Below, piece after piece: positions 27,901 through 37,049 of a stretch of DNA of 64,000 nucleotides. The position numbers and the translations under genes were made by a program. The notes under the pieces were generated by a model that worked only from the letters and a program-made list of their open reading frames with translations, was not told the DNA's origin and did not search any database. Source of the DNA: Shewanella corallii (GTDB taxonomy: Bacteria > Pseudomonadota > Gammaproteobacteria > Enterobacterales > Shewanellaceae); contig NZ_JAKIKT010000005.1 of NCBI RefSeq assembly GCF_023349125.1, positions 124,001 to 188,000 of the forward strand. Direction: 5' to 3'. The first letter of the stretch is position 1; every line of letters starts with the position of its first letter.

Positions 27901-28889
27901 TGGTGATGAACTTCAAGGTGGAAGATGATAAGGGCAAGGTGATCGACGAAGGCCGTGATATCAATGAACTGAGAGACAAGCTGCAGGGCGTAGTGGCCAA
28001 GGCCATACGCAATGTGGCTGACAAGGGCATTGAGAAAGAGGCCATCACCGAGTGGAGTTTTGGTGATTTGCCCAAGCAGTACCAGCAGCGCAAAGGCAGC
28101 TATGAAGTGAAGGCCTTCCCGGCGCTGGTGGACAATAAAGACTCAGTTGCGATCAAATTGTTTGATGACGAATTTGAAGCAGAAAAAGTGCACCGTCAGG
28201 GGCTTCGACGTTTGTTGCTGCTCAATATGCCATCACCGGTCAAACACCTGCAGCAGGCCCTGCCCAACAAAGCCAAACTGGCCATGTACTTTAACCCCTT
28301 TGGTCAGGTGCAATGGTTGATTGAGGATATTATTGATGCCGCGGTGCAGCAATTACTGGATGAAAAACAGCTGGATATCCGCAATGAAGCGGACTTTGAG
28401 CAAGGTAAGGATTATGTCCGTGCCAGCCTTAATGAAACTGCAGAAGCCATTGCGCTTAAGGTTGAGCAGGTGCTGACACTGTATAACGCCATCAAGAAGC
28501 GTCTGAAAGGTAAAATCAGTTTTGATATTGCCTTCGCCATGAGTGATATTCAGGCCCAGCTGGATGCGCTGGTGTTCAAAGGGTTTGTGGCAGCGACGGG
28601 TTGGCAACGTATGGCCGACGTGGTGCGTTACTTAAAAGCGATTGAAAACCGCCTTGAGAAACTGCCGGTTGACCCTGTGCGCGACCGCCTGCATATGCAG
28701 GTCATCCAAAAGGTGCAAGAAGCATTGGAAGCTCAACGCGCCAAAGTGCCAAAGATGCAGCCTGTGCCAGAGCACCTGCTGCAAGCCCGTTGGCTGATAG
28801 AAGAGCTCAGAGTCTCCTTCTTCGCTCAGGTGTTGGGAACCAGTGTGCCCGTGTCTGAGAAACGCGTGATGCAGCTTATCAATAGCTGA
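24999..28889 (+). CDS. hrpA: ATP-dependent RNA helicase HrpA (DEAH box)
   Basis: A protein of about 1296 residues (E. coli 1300) of the DEAH/RHA family, which acts on RNA and rescues stalled or collided ribosomes in E. coli. Motifs in order are Walker A GETGSGKTTQ near residue 103, QPRRLAA, DEAHERSLNIDF near 203, SATID near 229, the QRQGRCGRVGPG helicase motif near 395, then the HA2, OB and long C-terminal DUF3418 region. No ATG lies at the expected N-terminus: in-frame TTG codons occur at 24999, 25011 and 25017, and the first ATG (25146) would remove about 49 residues. A start in the 24999-25017 cluster gives the family length. Confidence 0.93.
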   Translation: MYWNLALSSDLHPLSREFLAQCFQTDAAYIRRRLFRLNKEPASDKKTAAMAQLEERAQLALEKVRERLENRPEIEYPDNLPVSQKRDEIASAIINNQVVIVAGETGSGKTTQLPKICLDLGLGSRGLIGHTQPRRLAARSVASRVAEELKSPLGEAVGFKVRFADAIKSESYIKLMTDGILLAELTSDKFLDQYDTIIIDEAHERSLNIDFILGYLKQVLAKRPDLKVIITSATIDVDRFSKHFNDAPVIEVSGRTYPVETRYRPLLQENDADLDLIDGIFSAVEELMAEGPGDILIFMNGEREIRDTAEQLNRRNYRNTEVLPLYARLSYGEQSKVFQSHSGRRIVLSTNVAETSLTVPGIRYVIDPGTARISRYSYRTKVQRLPIEPVSQASANQRQGRCGRVGPGICIRLYDEQDFINRPEFTDPEILRTNLASVILQMLAIGLGDISGFPFIQPPDARHIKDGFLLLEELQAVENRKGQLQLTQLGRQLSQIPVDPRLARMVVEANSKGCLHEALVITSGLSIQDPRERPLDKKQAADEAHSRFADKDSDFVSWVKLWDHLKSKRHELSASQFRKNCKQEYLAYLRVREWQDLYAQLRQAVHDLKWKLNDTPAEYDNLHQALLSGLLSHVGFKQENNEYLGARNRKFFVFPGSPLAKKGPKWIMAAELTETSRLFARCCAKINPEWLESLAAHLVKKNHSEPHFEAKQGSVVAFESQVLYGLTIVNRRRVQFGPIDPVEARAIFIRAALAEGQLKTNEAFFRHNRMLVEDVEELEHKSRRRDILVDEDVLVDFYDERLPQGIYNAPKFMRWWKEQKRKNPELLNFDPDLLMKRSGDHISALDFPDDWHKGNLKLRLSYHFEPAAKDDGVSVHVPVALLNQLDDEGFDWLVPGLREEKCVALIKSLPKTLRRNFVPAPDYARAAVQAMKPFDTSLMDALCKHLLRMTGTRISGEDFDLSQLDSHLVMNFKVEDDKGKVIDEGRDINELRDKLQGVVAKAIRNVADKGIEKEAITEWSFGDLPKQYQQRKGSYEVKAFPALVDNKDSVAIKLFDDEFEAEKVHRQGLRRLLLLNMPSPVKHLQQALPNKAKLAMYFNPFGQVQWLIEDIIDAAVQQLLDEKQLDIRNEADFEQGKDYVRASLNETAEAIALKVEQVLTLYNAIKKRLKGKISFDIAFAMSDIQAQLDALVFKGFVAATGWQRMADVVRYLKAIENRLEKLPVDPVRDRLHMQVIQKVQEALEAQRAKVPKMQPVPEHLLQARWLIEELRVSFFAQVLGTSVPVSEKRVMQLINS

Positions 28890-28913
28890 TAGCCACAGGA
28901 TTCCTTGTCTTAA

Positions 28914-28940
28914 AAACCGGAGCGAGTCTCCGGTTTACTT
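28914..28940 (+). terminator. Intrinsic terminator after hrpA
   Basis: AAACCGGAG/CTCCGGTTT hairpin with a short, interrupted T-tract. Confidence 0.75.
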
Positions 28941-29029
28941 TATCTGGATTGGTTTAATTCTCTTGTAGCCTGAACTCAGGCAATAGGCTAGAATGCCCGC
29001 CCTTTTTCGCCACAACAGGCCAAAATTCC

Positions 29030-29548
29030 ATGATTGAACTACAACAAAACAACCCATTACATGGCTTAAAACTCGAGACTATGGTCACTGAGTTGGCTGG
29101 CTTTTATGATTGGAAAATCCTGTTTGCGGCATTGAAGCTTCAGTGCTTCAACCAAAAACCGTCTATTGAAAGCTGCGTTAAGTTTTTGAAAAAAACTGAG
29201 TGGGCAAGGGAGAAGGTTGAGAACTTCTATCTCTACCGCTATAAACGTATGCCGAAAGCCACGGCCCATGAATTTGCCCTTAAGCCAAGAGAGCGTGGTT
29301 TTGCTCACGGCGTTAAACCGCGTGAGCCCCAGGTACTGACACTGGAACTGATTGAGCAGATGCAGGCTAAAGCGGCGGCGGATTATGAGGCTAAACGCAG
29401 TCATATGAAAAAGCCAGCAGCCAAATTTGCCGGTAAGCCTCGCGGTGACGGTGAGCAAAGCCATAAGCGCAGCAGTGAAGAAGGTTATGCCCGCCGTATG
29501 AAGAAGCGTGCGCCATCCCAGGATCCTTCCAATCCGTGGGGCAAATAA
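29030..29548 (+). CDS. VF530-family (DUF2132) DNA-binding protein
   Basis: A 172-residue protein. Its first 70 residues match the VF530/DUF2132 family (NPLHGLKLETMVTELAGFYDWKILFAALKLQCFNQKPSIESCVKFLKK then TEWAREKVENFYLYR), a small helical DNA-binding fold first described in Vibrio fischeri. The remaining 100 residues are a basic, low-complexity tail rich in Lys, Arg and Ala, longer than the core family needs, which may help bind nucleic acid. The physiological role is unknown. Confidence 0.85.
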   Translation: MIELQQNNPLHGLKLETMVTELAGFYDWKILFAALKLQCFNQKPSIESCVKFLKKTEWAREKVENFYLYRYKRMPKATAHEFALKPRERGFAHGVKPREPQVLTLELIEQMQAKAAADYEAKRSHMKKPAAKFAGKPRGDGEQSHKRSSEEGYARRMKKRAPSQDPSNPWGK

Positions 29549-30241
29549 TACTTCTCCAATAAGACTGATCTTATAAGCGCTATGCCCTTGTTCAAAAATA
29601 AACGATATGGGTGAGGGCATAGTGGCTTCAGAAGACTTCCCTCTTATAGCTCTTCTATCCAACGCTCGCCGTATTGGGGATAAAGTGGTATCCAGCATAA
29701 GCAAGGAGACCCCCTGCCCATAAGCCTTTTCATTACTTGATCTTCGATGTGGATTGCGCCGTTCAATCCGTGCCCACCAATATATTCCTGCCATCAGTTG
29801 ATAACTGCCGCCTGTTTTAGCTTTGGTATTACGCCTGCCTGACGACTATCGCCTTGTTTCTACGAATGATTTGATGGATTCAATTTGCATCTTTATTCGG
29901 ATTGCTGGGTTAGCGAGCGATACAAATGGAGATATATTTGGCGGCTTATTTACCCATGTAAATGCCTCATTACTAAGTGAGTGTTCGTCCATCAAACAAT
30001 ACTAATTCATTGAAATTTAATTAGAGATTTCGAATTTTGCTGTGACAGACTGCGGCGCGGTAACGGGGAGCAGGCGTTGAACTTTGCTGCTGACGGAAAA
30101 AGTCATAAAGCTCATTTTTATGCGGTTTTTGTTAAATTTTTTGTTCAAGACAGTCGCCCCTAACAAATAAGCGCGTGTTTGGCTGATATTTCAGCCGGGC
30201 TCAGAAGACTCTTATAAGCTCCATGGGAGATTGAAAATTCA
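29549..30241 (+). other. Intergenic region upstream of the chitinase gene
   Basis: About 690 bp with no convincing gene. It holds a 9-bp inverted repeat CTATGCCCT/AGGGCATAG (29580-29622) with a 25-base loop and no T-tract. The 3' half is AT-rich and should carry the chitinase promoter. CCATGGGAGATTG lies just before the gene start. Confidence 0.5.
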
Positions 30242-33200
30242 ATGAGACAACTATTTAAATACTCTGTACTGGCGGCTTCCTGCGCCATGGCGCTGCAAGC
30301 GCAAGCAGCGATGGACTGCTCAGGGATTCCTGCGTGGGATAAAAATGTTGCCTATGATGGCGGTGCTTTAGTTAAAAATGACAACGTTGTCTTTAAGGCG
30401 AATTGGTGGACCAAGGGTAATAATCCTGCCACTCACAGCGGTGACTATATGGAGTGGTCCCGCATCGATATGTGCAGCGACGGCCCAACCGACCCTGAGG
30501 TACCAAACAAGGCTCCAAGTGTGAGCTTTACCGCACCGGCTAATGGCAGTGAGTACGCTGTGGGCGAAAAAGTGGCGATTCGTGTAAATGCCGCCGATGA
30601 AGATGGTGTAGTCGCTAAAGTGGTGATCAGTGTTGCCGGTCAGCCAATCGCTGAGCTGACCCAGGCGCCTTTTACGGCTAACTGGACCGCTGTTGAGGGC
30701 CAACAGCAAATTCATGTAGTCGCTACAGATGATGATGGTGCCACGGCGTCTGCCGGCATCATGGTTTCCGTCAAACCTGAAGTGACTGAGCCAGAGCCGG
30801 GTGATGTCATTCCATTTATTCCGGGTCAGACCCAGGTTAAAAATGGAGATGTCGTATTATTTGATGGTCAGTGTTTTATCGCTAAAAACAACCCTGGCGT
30901 TTGGGAAACACCAGCCGCTGACTCATGGTTTTGGGATGTCACTGAGTGTCCAGGCGAGCCAGGTGAGCCGGGACCAACAGAGCTATCCATTCTGTCACCA
31001 TTGGCAGGTCAGGTACTGAAAGCAAATACCGCCACCAGTATCCAGGCAAAGGTCGATGGCGAGCTTGCTGCCAGAATCGAGTTTTGGGTTAATAACCAAA
31101 AACTGTCCCAGCAAGTGATTAGCCAAAGCCAAACCCTCTATTCCCAAAGCTGGACGCCTGCTGTTGAAGGCAGTGCAAGCGTTGAAGTATTGGTGTTCGA
31201 TACGAAAAATCAGAAAATTGAGCAAAAGTCGGTTTCGGTAACGGTAGAAGCGGATACTGAAGAGGATTTCGTAGCGCCGGTTGTGCGCTTCATTGCCCCC
31301 GGCAATGGTGACAGTGTTCGCGTCAAAGAAACACTCGCTATTGCCGTTAACGCCACAGATGCCGATGATGACTTGACCTCTCTGGTTGTTAAAGCAAACA
31401 ACAGTCAAATTTGCTCATTCGATGCGACCGGCTCTGCAACCTATGTATGTGATTGGCAACCGAGTCAGGAAGGGGCTGTCACGCTTCAGGCCGTTGCCAC
31501 AGATGCACAAGGCTTCTTTGCAAGTCAGAGTGTGAACATCAAGGTAGAGGCGGAAGAAGAGTTTACTGCTCCTGTGGTGACCTTCCTGTCGCCAGTCGCT
31601 GGTGCAAGTTTTAACGAAACCGAAATGGTAGCCGTTGCGGTTAACGCAACCGATGTTGATGAAGACTTAACGACGGTTGTAATTAACGCAAACAACCAGC
31701 AAATCTGTTCATTTGACGCCACACAAAACCAGGCGTTCGACTGTAACTGGCAGCCGACTCAGGTGGGTAATATTACCCTCAAGGCAATCGCCACAGATGC
31801 TGAAGGCTTGACCGCAAGTGTTAGCCGTAACATTACCATTAAGGAAGACGAGCCACCTGTCACGCCACCGGGCGGACTGTGTGCTGACTTCAATGTCTAT
31901 CCTGACTGGACCCGCGGCGATCACGCAACCGGTGGCGACGTGATGGTACATAACAACATCGCTTACTCGGCAATTTACTGGACACAATCTGTCCCGGGCA
32001 GTGATGCGTCATGGGCACTGCACTTAAACTGTGATGGCACCGAGCCTGGCACTGCGCCACTCTTGTCATTGCAAAATCCGATGGATCCTGTCCGTCTGGA
32101 AGTTGCCGATTGGCCAAACACCTTTGTGGTGGCCAGCCCGTCAACCAATGCACCAGCCACGGTGAATATCACCACAAGCAACACTGATGCTTTGGCCGAT
32201 ATCAATGCACTGACTGATTCGTTTGTCGCTGTGATGAGGCAGGCGGAACAAGCGGGCAAGGTGTCTATCATCATCAACAGTGATGTGCTGGATAAGGCGA
32301 CTTCAGATAAAGGCGCATCATTGGGCACTATCGAGGTTAAGCAAGCCTTGCTAAATGCGGTAGATGCAACCGGTAATCGTATCGATATCGATGCAATCAA
32401 TGGGCTAAGCGACGATCTGAAAGGCTGGGCACAAGCACACCAGCTGATTATTGCGACCCTGGCGCCTCAAGCAACCTTTGGTTGGTCATTGAGTATTGGT
32501 GATTTTGCTTATGATACATATTCTGGTCGTCAGTCTGTGTGGGACAAAGCCTCCGTATTCAGCGCAGATCTACTCGATACGCTGGCGCTCTATAAGACCG
32601 ATGCCGCAAACAAAGCCGATTTTGTTGTCTTCACCAAGTCTGGTAGCACGCCGGCTCTGTCAGATGACCAATGGCACAACGCCCTAGAGTACGTAAAGCA
32701 GGTCACAGACTATGTTAAGACACCTGCCATGCTGGCCAACATGCCAACTGCGCAGGCGGCTGATTACTTCATGGGGACTGAGTCAAGCCAGGCACAAATC
32801 CGTAAAGCGGCATACAGCAACGTATTTGCGCTGATGTTTGATCAAGATTCTGAAGCGCTGACACAAAAAATTGAGCGCTACCAATCTGCCAAGATGCCTC
32901 TGTACTATGTTGGTGAAACCACAGAAAACGGCAAACTCACTAGCATTGATGCATTGAATGACGAGTTAGCCAATGCAGAAGAGGTGATGAACAACACCGC
33001 ATTCTTGTATGAAACGCCACAGTCACAATGGGTTCCGTCCACGGTTTATAAGTGGGCAGACTTTATGACAGGCCTGAATGCAATGCATAACGTGGGTGTT
33101 GCAGGTAATAAGTTCTGGTTGCTTGATGAAAATGCAGACGATGCCACCAACATCAAATACGCCAAAGTCGCTATTGCCGCTTTCTTAGCACAAAGCATGC

Positions 33201-34132
33201 AGGAAACCATTCGTTATAATGCCTGTGATGAAAACAACTGGGCTGAAATTAAGTATGGTGCGCCGACCGACTACCCAATGACGGCCAGCTGTGGTCAGTT
33301 AGAACAGAAATACGCTGATTACGGTGTTAACCCTGAATCCGGCTTGGATCACGCCTACTCCTGTCCACGTGACAACAAGATGGAAGTCAGTGCACAGACT
33401 CATGCGAAATGGTACGGTGCGCCAGCGCCTGTATTCGCTGCGCCAGATGCAGTGCTGCAGGAACGTGGGCTGTTGGTAAATGGCGCTGTTGGTCGTTGGA
33501 CAAACAACGGTCACTGTAATGACGTACCAACTGCAGTTGATACCTCTAAGCAGGTCTGGGAACGTGACGATTGTAAGACTTACGTTGGCCAAAAAGCAGG
33601 TAAGTTCATTTGGGATGGCAGCAGTCAGGACACAGTTGAAGGTTGTGGCTGGTGGGGCCGTGGTGTTATTCAAACCACAGGACGTCAAAACTTCGGTACG
33701 CTGAACCATTATCTAGGTCGTTCACACGTTGACCCGGACACTATCGGCCAAACCATTGATGGTGTAACGGTTGAAGCGCCGCCGGCAAACCCGCTGTATG
33801 CTGAACTGGACTTCTGTTCTAACCCGGGCCTTATTTGTAGCTCTGAAGAGAACAAAGAGATCAAGTGGATTGCAGGTCTGTTCTACTGGGTAACCTCAGT
33901 ACAAGCTTACGATAATGCAGGCGGTCAATATGCTGACTGGAACTACTACAGGGAGCTGAAAAAGTACGTTGATGGTGGTTTGCAGGGCTCCAGCTTTATT
34001 GATGATGTATCTGGCATTGTGAATCGCGGTTGTCCTGACTTAACCTGTTCAACAGGTGAAGTGCACAACGTCAAAGAGCGGCGTGCAAACTTCAAATTAG
34101 TGCTTGAGCAGCTGGGCCTTGACCCAAAATAA
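30242..34132 (+). CDS. Secreted multidomain GH19-type chitinase
   Basis: A 1296-residue secreted protein. Order: signal peptide (1-22); CBM5/12-type chitin-binding module (about 24-78, GALVKNDNVVFKANWWTKG); Ig-like domain (88-182); a second CBM5/12-like module (190-237); three Ig-like domains (245-335, 345-438, 447-537), the last two closely similar; a third CBM5/12 module (547-600); an unassigned region (about 605-900); and a GH19 catalytic domain (about 930-1296) with candidate general acid Glu988 in FLAQSMQETIRYN and the WGRGVIQTTGRQNFGTLNHYLGR motif near 1137. It should cut chitin outside the cell. It stands alone, with its own promoter and terminator. Confidence 0.88.
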   Translation: MRQLFKYSVLAASCAMALQAQAAMDCSGIPAWDKNVAYDGGALVKNDNVVFKANWWTKGNNPATHSGDYMEWSRIDMCSDGPTDPEVPNKAPSVSFTAPANGSEYAVGEKVAIRVNAADEDGVVAKVVISVAGQPIAELTQAPFTANWTAVEGQQQIHVVATDDDGATASAGIMVSVKPEVTEPEPGDVIPFIPGQTQVKNGDVVLFDGQCFIAKNNPGVWETPAADSWFWDVTECPGEPGEPGPTELSILSPLAGQVLKANTATSIQAKVDGELAARIEFWVNNQKLSQQVISQSQTLYSQSWTPAVEGSASVEVLVFDTKNQKIEQKSVSVTVEADTEEDFVAPVVRFIAPGNGDSVRVKETLAIAVNATDADDDLTSLVVKANNSQICSFDATGSATYVCDWQPSQEGAVTLQAVATDAQGFFASQSVNIKVEAEEEFTAPVVTFLSPVAGASFNETEMVAVAVNATDVDEDLTTVVINANNQQICSFDATQNQAFDCNWQPTQVGNITLKAIATDAEGLTASVSRNITIKEDEPPVTPPGGLCADFNVYPDWTRGDHATGGDVMVHNNIAYSAIYWTQSVPGSDASWALHLNCDGTEPGTAPLLSLQNPMDPVRLEVADWPNTFVVASPSTNAPATVNITTSNTDALADINALTDSFVAVMRQAEQAGKVSIIINSDVLDKATSDKGASLGTIEVKQALLNAVDATGNRIDIDAINGLSDDLKGWAQAHQLIIATLAPQATFGWSLSIGDFAYDTYSGRQSVWDKASVFSADLLDTLALYKTDAANKADFVVFTKSGSTPALSDDQWHNALEYVKQVTDYVKTPAMLANMPTAQAADYFMGTESSQAQIRKAAYSNVFALMFDQDSEALTQKIERYQSAKMPLYYVGETTENGKLTSIDALNDELANAEEVMNNTAFLYETPQSQWVPSTVYKWADFMTGLNAMHNVGVAGNKFWLLDENADDATNIKYAKVAIAAFLAQSMQETIRYNACDENNWAEIKYGAPTDYPMTASCGQLEQKYADYGVNPESGLDHAYSCPRDNKMEVSAQTHAKWYGAPAPVFAAPDAVLQERGLLVNGAVGRWTNNGHCNDVPTAVDTSKQVWERDDCKTYVGQKAGKFIWDGSSQDTVEGCGWWGRGVIQTTGRQNFGTLNHYLGRSHVDPDTIGQTIDGVTVEAPPANPLYAELDFCSNPGLICSSEENKEIKWIAGLFYWVTSVQAYDNAGGQYADWNYYRELKKYVDGGLQGSSFIDDVSGIVNRGCPDLTCSTGEVHNVKERRANFKLVLEQLGLDPK

Positions 34133-34176
34133 TGTGTAAAAACATTACTCTGCGGTCAATTCAATAATCTGACCAG

Positions 34177-34209
34177 AAAACCAGTCGGTGTAAACTGACT
34201 GGTTTTTTA
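34177..34209. terminator. Terminator between chitinase and secF
   Basis: AAAACCAGTC/GACTGGTTTT hairpin with a 10-base loop and a T-run; an A-run on the other side may let it serve secF too. Confidence 0.85.
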
Positions 34210-34295
34210 TTGGTCAACTAATTAAGCGGGCTTGTTGCGACAATCGCTTAATCAAGGCGGCTCCAGCCTGGACTGTTGCCGCCATGGACAACAGG

Positions 34296-35222
34296 TTATG
34301 GACGCTCATCCATCAGTTGTTGATTGGGCTGGTAGTCCGCCGGTGTTAACCCAAGCAATTCCTGAGTGGTCGAGGCTATGGTGATGGATGACCAGGTTCC
34401 TACAAGCACGCCAACGAACATGGTGAAAGCAAAGCCATATAAGGCTTCGCCGCCCAACAGCAGTAAGCAACCAATGGTAAATAAAGTGGTGCCCGCGGTG
34501 ATCAGTGTGCGCGAGAAGGTCGCCTTTACTGCCATATCCGTGCATTCGTGGATCCCAAGGTTAGGTTTGGCCTTAAGTACGTCCCGCAGGCGATCGGCAA
34601 TCACTATCGAGTCATTCAACGAATAACCAATCACCGCGAGCAGACCGGCCAGTACATTCAGATCGATGCGAACCTGCAGCAATGCCAGCAGTCCCAGAGT
34701 GATCACTGCATCGTGTACCAATGAGGCCATAGCTGCGACAGACAAACGCCACTCAAATCGCACCGCCAGATAACACATGATGGATAACGAAGCCGCCAAT
34801 AACGCCAGCCCACCTTGCTCATAAAGGGCTGCGCCGACCTGAGGTCCTATGGCGGTAGATTGCAGCAAAGTCGCGCCATCACTTAAGTGAATACCTCCAT
34901 GGCTTATCAGTTGATCGTTTATCTGACTTATCAGTAATTGAGGATTTATCATCTCCTGACCCGCGGGCAGCAGAAGTTGCCATTGACCTGTGCTACTTGT
35001 CTCTGTCAGCTGTGACATGGAGGGCAACACTGGCGCGAGCAGCGCGTTAAGTTCGCTGGCGCCAGCCAGGGTGGGGATACTGATATCCAGCAGCAGGCCC
35101 CCGGTGAAATCGATACTGAGTTGCAGGCCGTATGCGGCAATAAAACCCAATGACAGCAGCATCATAACTATAGATGCTGCCATGCCCAGATAACGGACAC
35201 GGGTTAAGGTAAAATCTGTCAT
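34296..35222 (-). CDS. secF: Protein-export membrane protein SecF (accessory copy)
   Basis: A 308-residue inner-membrane protein that with SecD uses the ion-motive force to complete protein translocation at SecYEG. It has six hydrophobic segments, the SIDFTGG motif (residues 36-42) and GYSLNDSIVIADRLRD (199-214) with the conserved Asp204 involved in ion transport. The ATG at 35222 follows AGGAG at 8 bases; a GTG one codon earlier is possible. It lies 12 bp after secD. yajC and tgt, which accompany the main secDF, are absent, so this is probably a second copy under the arrest-peptide control described below. Confidence 0.9.
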   Translation of the reverse strand: MTDFTLTRVRYLGMAASIVMMLLSLGFIAAYGLQLSIDFTGGLLLDISIPTLAGASELNALLAPVLPSMSQLTETSSTGQWQLLLPAGQEMINPQLLISQINDQLISHGGIHLSDGATLLQSTAIGPQVGAALYEQGGLALLAASLSIMCYLAVRFEWRLSVAAMASLVHDAVITLGLLALLQVRIDLNVLAGLLAVIGYSLNDSIVIADRLRDVLKAKPNLGIHECTDMAVKATFSRTLITAGTTLFTIGCLLLLGGEALYGFAFTMFVGVLVGTWSSITIASTTQELLGLTPADYQPNQQLMDERP

Positions 35223-35234
35223 CACAATTGCTCC

Positions 35235-37049
35235 TTAAATCTTGATTGCGCGTCGGTTATCACGACCCCAAATAGGGTTGATAAGCAGGCGGGTACCCCA
35301 AATGCCGCACACCATGCTGGAGAGCAGGCCGAGGATAAGAGTGGTTGCAAAGCCCTGCAGTGGGCCCGAGCCAATGCCATAAAGACACAGCGCGGAAAGC
35401 AGGGTAGTGATATTGGCGTCAAAGATGGTGGTAAAGGCGGAACGATAGCCAAAGTCGATGGCGACCGCCAATGAGGCGCCTTCTCTTAATCTGTCACGGA
35501 TACGCTCAAAGATAAGTACATTGGTATCTACTGCCATGCCAACAGTGAGCACCAGACCAGCAATGCCAGGCAGGGTTAATACCGCGCCGGGCAGCAATAC
35601 CAGCAGGCCCAGCTGCATAATCAGGTTGGCACCCAGACCGGCAATGGCAACCCAGCCAAAACGGCGATACCAAACCATCAAAAACAGCGCCATACCTGCC
35701 ATGCCCAAAGCCAGAGCGCTTATTCCGGCTTGAATATTCTGTTCACCCAAAGTTGGACCAATGGCTCGTTCTTCAACTATCTGTACCGGAGCGGTCAGTG
35801 CCCCGGAGCGCAGCAGCAAGGCCAGCTCATTGGCTTCCTGGTGGCTGTCCAGGCCTGTGATTTGAAACTTGTTGGGGAGAACTGATTGTATGGTTGCCAA
35901 GTTGATGATTTTGTCGCTGGGAGTCAGCTTGCCCTGTTCATTCAACAGATATTCTGTGTATACGCTGGCCATCGCCTGACCCACATTGTCCCGGCTGAAG
36001 TCTGTCATCTTGCTGCCACCTGGACCATCAAGCTGAATAGACACGAGAGGTCTGCCCATTTCATCTGTGCCGCTACGGGCGTCTACGATATGTTCCCCTG
36101 TGATAACCGGTTTCTTGAGCAGGGAGACTTGATTCCCCCGGGTGTCAGTCATCAATAAGTGTCCGTTAATATCAGCCTTGTGGAAGGCCAGTGAAGCGGT
36201 TGCGCCAATAACGGTTTTTGCCTGTTTTGGGTCGTGCACACCGGGCAGCTCAATGCGGATGTGATCCCGTCCCTGACGTATCACGCTGGCTTCCACTATG
36301 CCCAGCTCGCCGATACGGTTTCTCAGAGTCTGGATATTCTGCTCCATGGCGGCAGCGGCGATAGTTTGCTGCTCAGATTCTGTAAGGGTCAGACGCCAGT
36401 CATTGTCGCTTTTACGGACCTGCCACTGCATACGTTTGGTATCCAGAGTGGCCGATAAGCGGTCTTCAGCCGGGGCCAGCATACCTGTGATGGCAAGCTC
36501 AACCGACGATACCTGTCTTACCTGTACATTGCGGATACGCTCGGCGCGAAGCAGCGTCTTGAGTTCCTGCGCCGTGGCCTCTGTGTGCCTTTGATAAACG
36601 GCATCAAGATCCACATAGAGCAGCATCTGCACGCCGCCGCGCAAATCCAGCCCGAGTTTGACCGGATCGGCCCCCAGGGTTTTAAACCACTCAGGCGCAG
36701 CAGAGTAATACTGGACTGTGATATCGGCGTCTTTGGCCAGTTGAGTGTCGAGCAAGGCTTTAGCCTGCTGTTGATGGGCAATCGTGTCGAAGGTCACGAG
36801 CATCTCACCAGCTTCGAACTGCAACTCTTTGGCAGGCACGGCGGTAGTATCAAGCAATCTGGTCACCGCCTCCGGGGACAGATATTTATCCTGTTTAACC
36901 TGAATGCCCAGTGCCGGGATATCGCCGTAAAAGGAGGGGATTGCCTGCATTAATAGCGCCAGGAACATGACGATAAACAGGCCATATTTCCACTTGCTGA
37001 GACGATTGATACTGGGGCGATTGATACCTTTTCTTTGAGTGTGACTCAT
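35235..37049 (-). CDS. secD: Protein-export membrane protein SecD (accessory copy)
   Basis: A 604-residue protein with one N-terminal transmembrane helix, a large periplasmic P1 domain starting VKLGLDLRGGVQMLLYVDL, and five C-terminal helices. Conserved motifs are LRSGALTAPVQIVEER and GMAVDTNVLIFERIRDRLREG with Asp508, the proton/sodium-coupling residue. The ATG is preceded by a full AGGAGG site, but that site is paired in a 9-bp RNA stem (37053-37080), and the start overlaps the stop of a 49-codon ORF (ATGA). This suggests secD is translated mainly when that ORF is translated. Similar to Vibrio secD2, whose expression is set by VemP. Confidence 0.92.
   Translation of the reverse strand: MSHTQRKGINRPSINRLSKWKYGLFIVMFLALLMQAIPSFYGDIPALGIQVKQDKYLSPEAVTRLLDTTAVPAKELQFEAGEMLVTFDTIAHQQQAKALLDTQLAKDADITVQYYSAAPEWFKTLGADPVKLGLDLRGGVQMLLYVDLDAVYQRHTEATAQELKTLLRAERIRNVQVRQVSSVELAITGMLAPAEDRLSATLDTKRMQWQVRKSDNDWRLTLTESEQQTIAAAAMEQNIQTLRNRIGELGIVEASVIRQGRDHIRIELPGVHDPKQAKTVIGATASLAFHKADINGHLLMTDTRGNQVSLLKKPVITGEHIVDARSGTDEMGRPLVSIQLDGPGGSKMTDFSRDNVGQAMASVYTEYLLNEQGKLTPSDKIINLATIQSVLPNKFQITGLDSHQEANELALLLRSGALTAPVQIVEERAIGPTLGEQNIQAGISALALGMAGMALFLMVWYRRFGWVAIAGLGANLIMQLGLLVLLPGAVLTLPGIAGLVLTVGMAVDTNVLIFERIRDRLREGASLAVAIDFGYRSAFTTIFDANITTLLSALCLYGIGSGPLQGFATTLILGLLSSMVCGIWGTRLLINPIWGRDNRRAIKI

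Noticed and set aside
29066..29794. Open frame of 242 codons on the minus strand over the VF530 gene
   Set aside because: Overlaps a recognised family on the other strand and shows no domain or start signal.
29823..30005. 60-codon ORF upstream of the chitinase
   Set aside because: No ribosome-binding site, no family features, AT-rich intergenic setting.
34296..37049. Main housekeeping secD-secF operon
   Set aside because: yajC and tgt are absent and an arrest-peptide leader is present, so an accessory copy is more likely.
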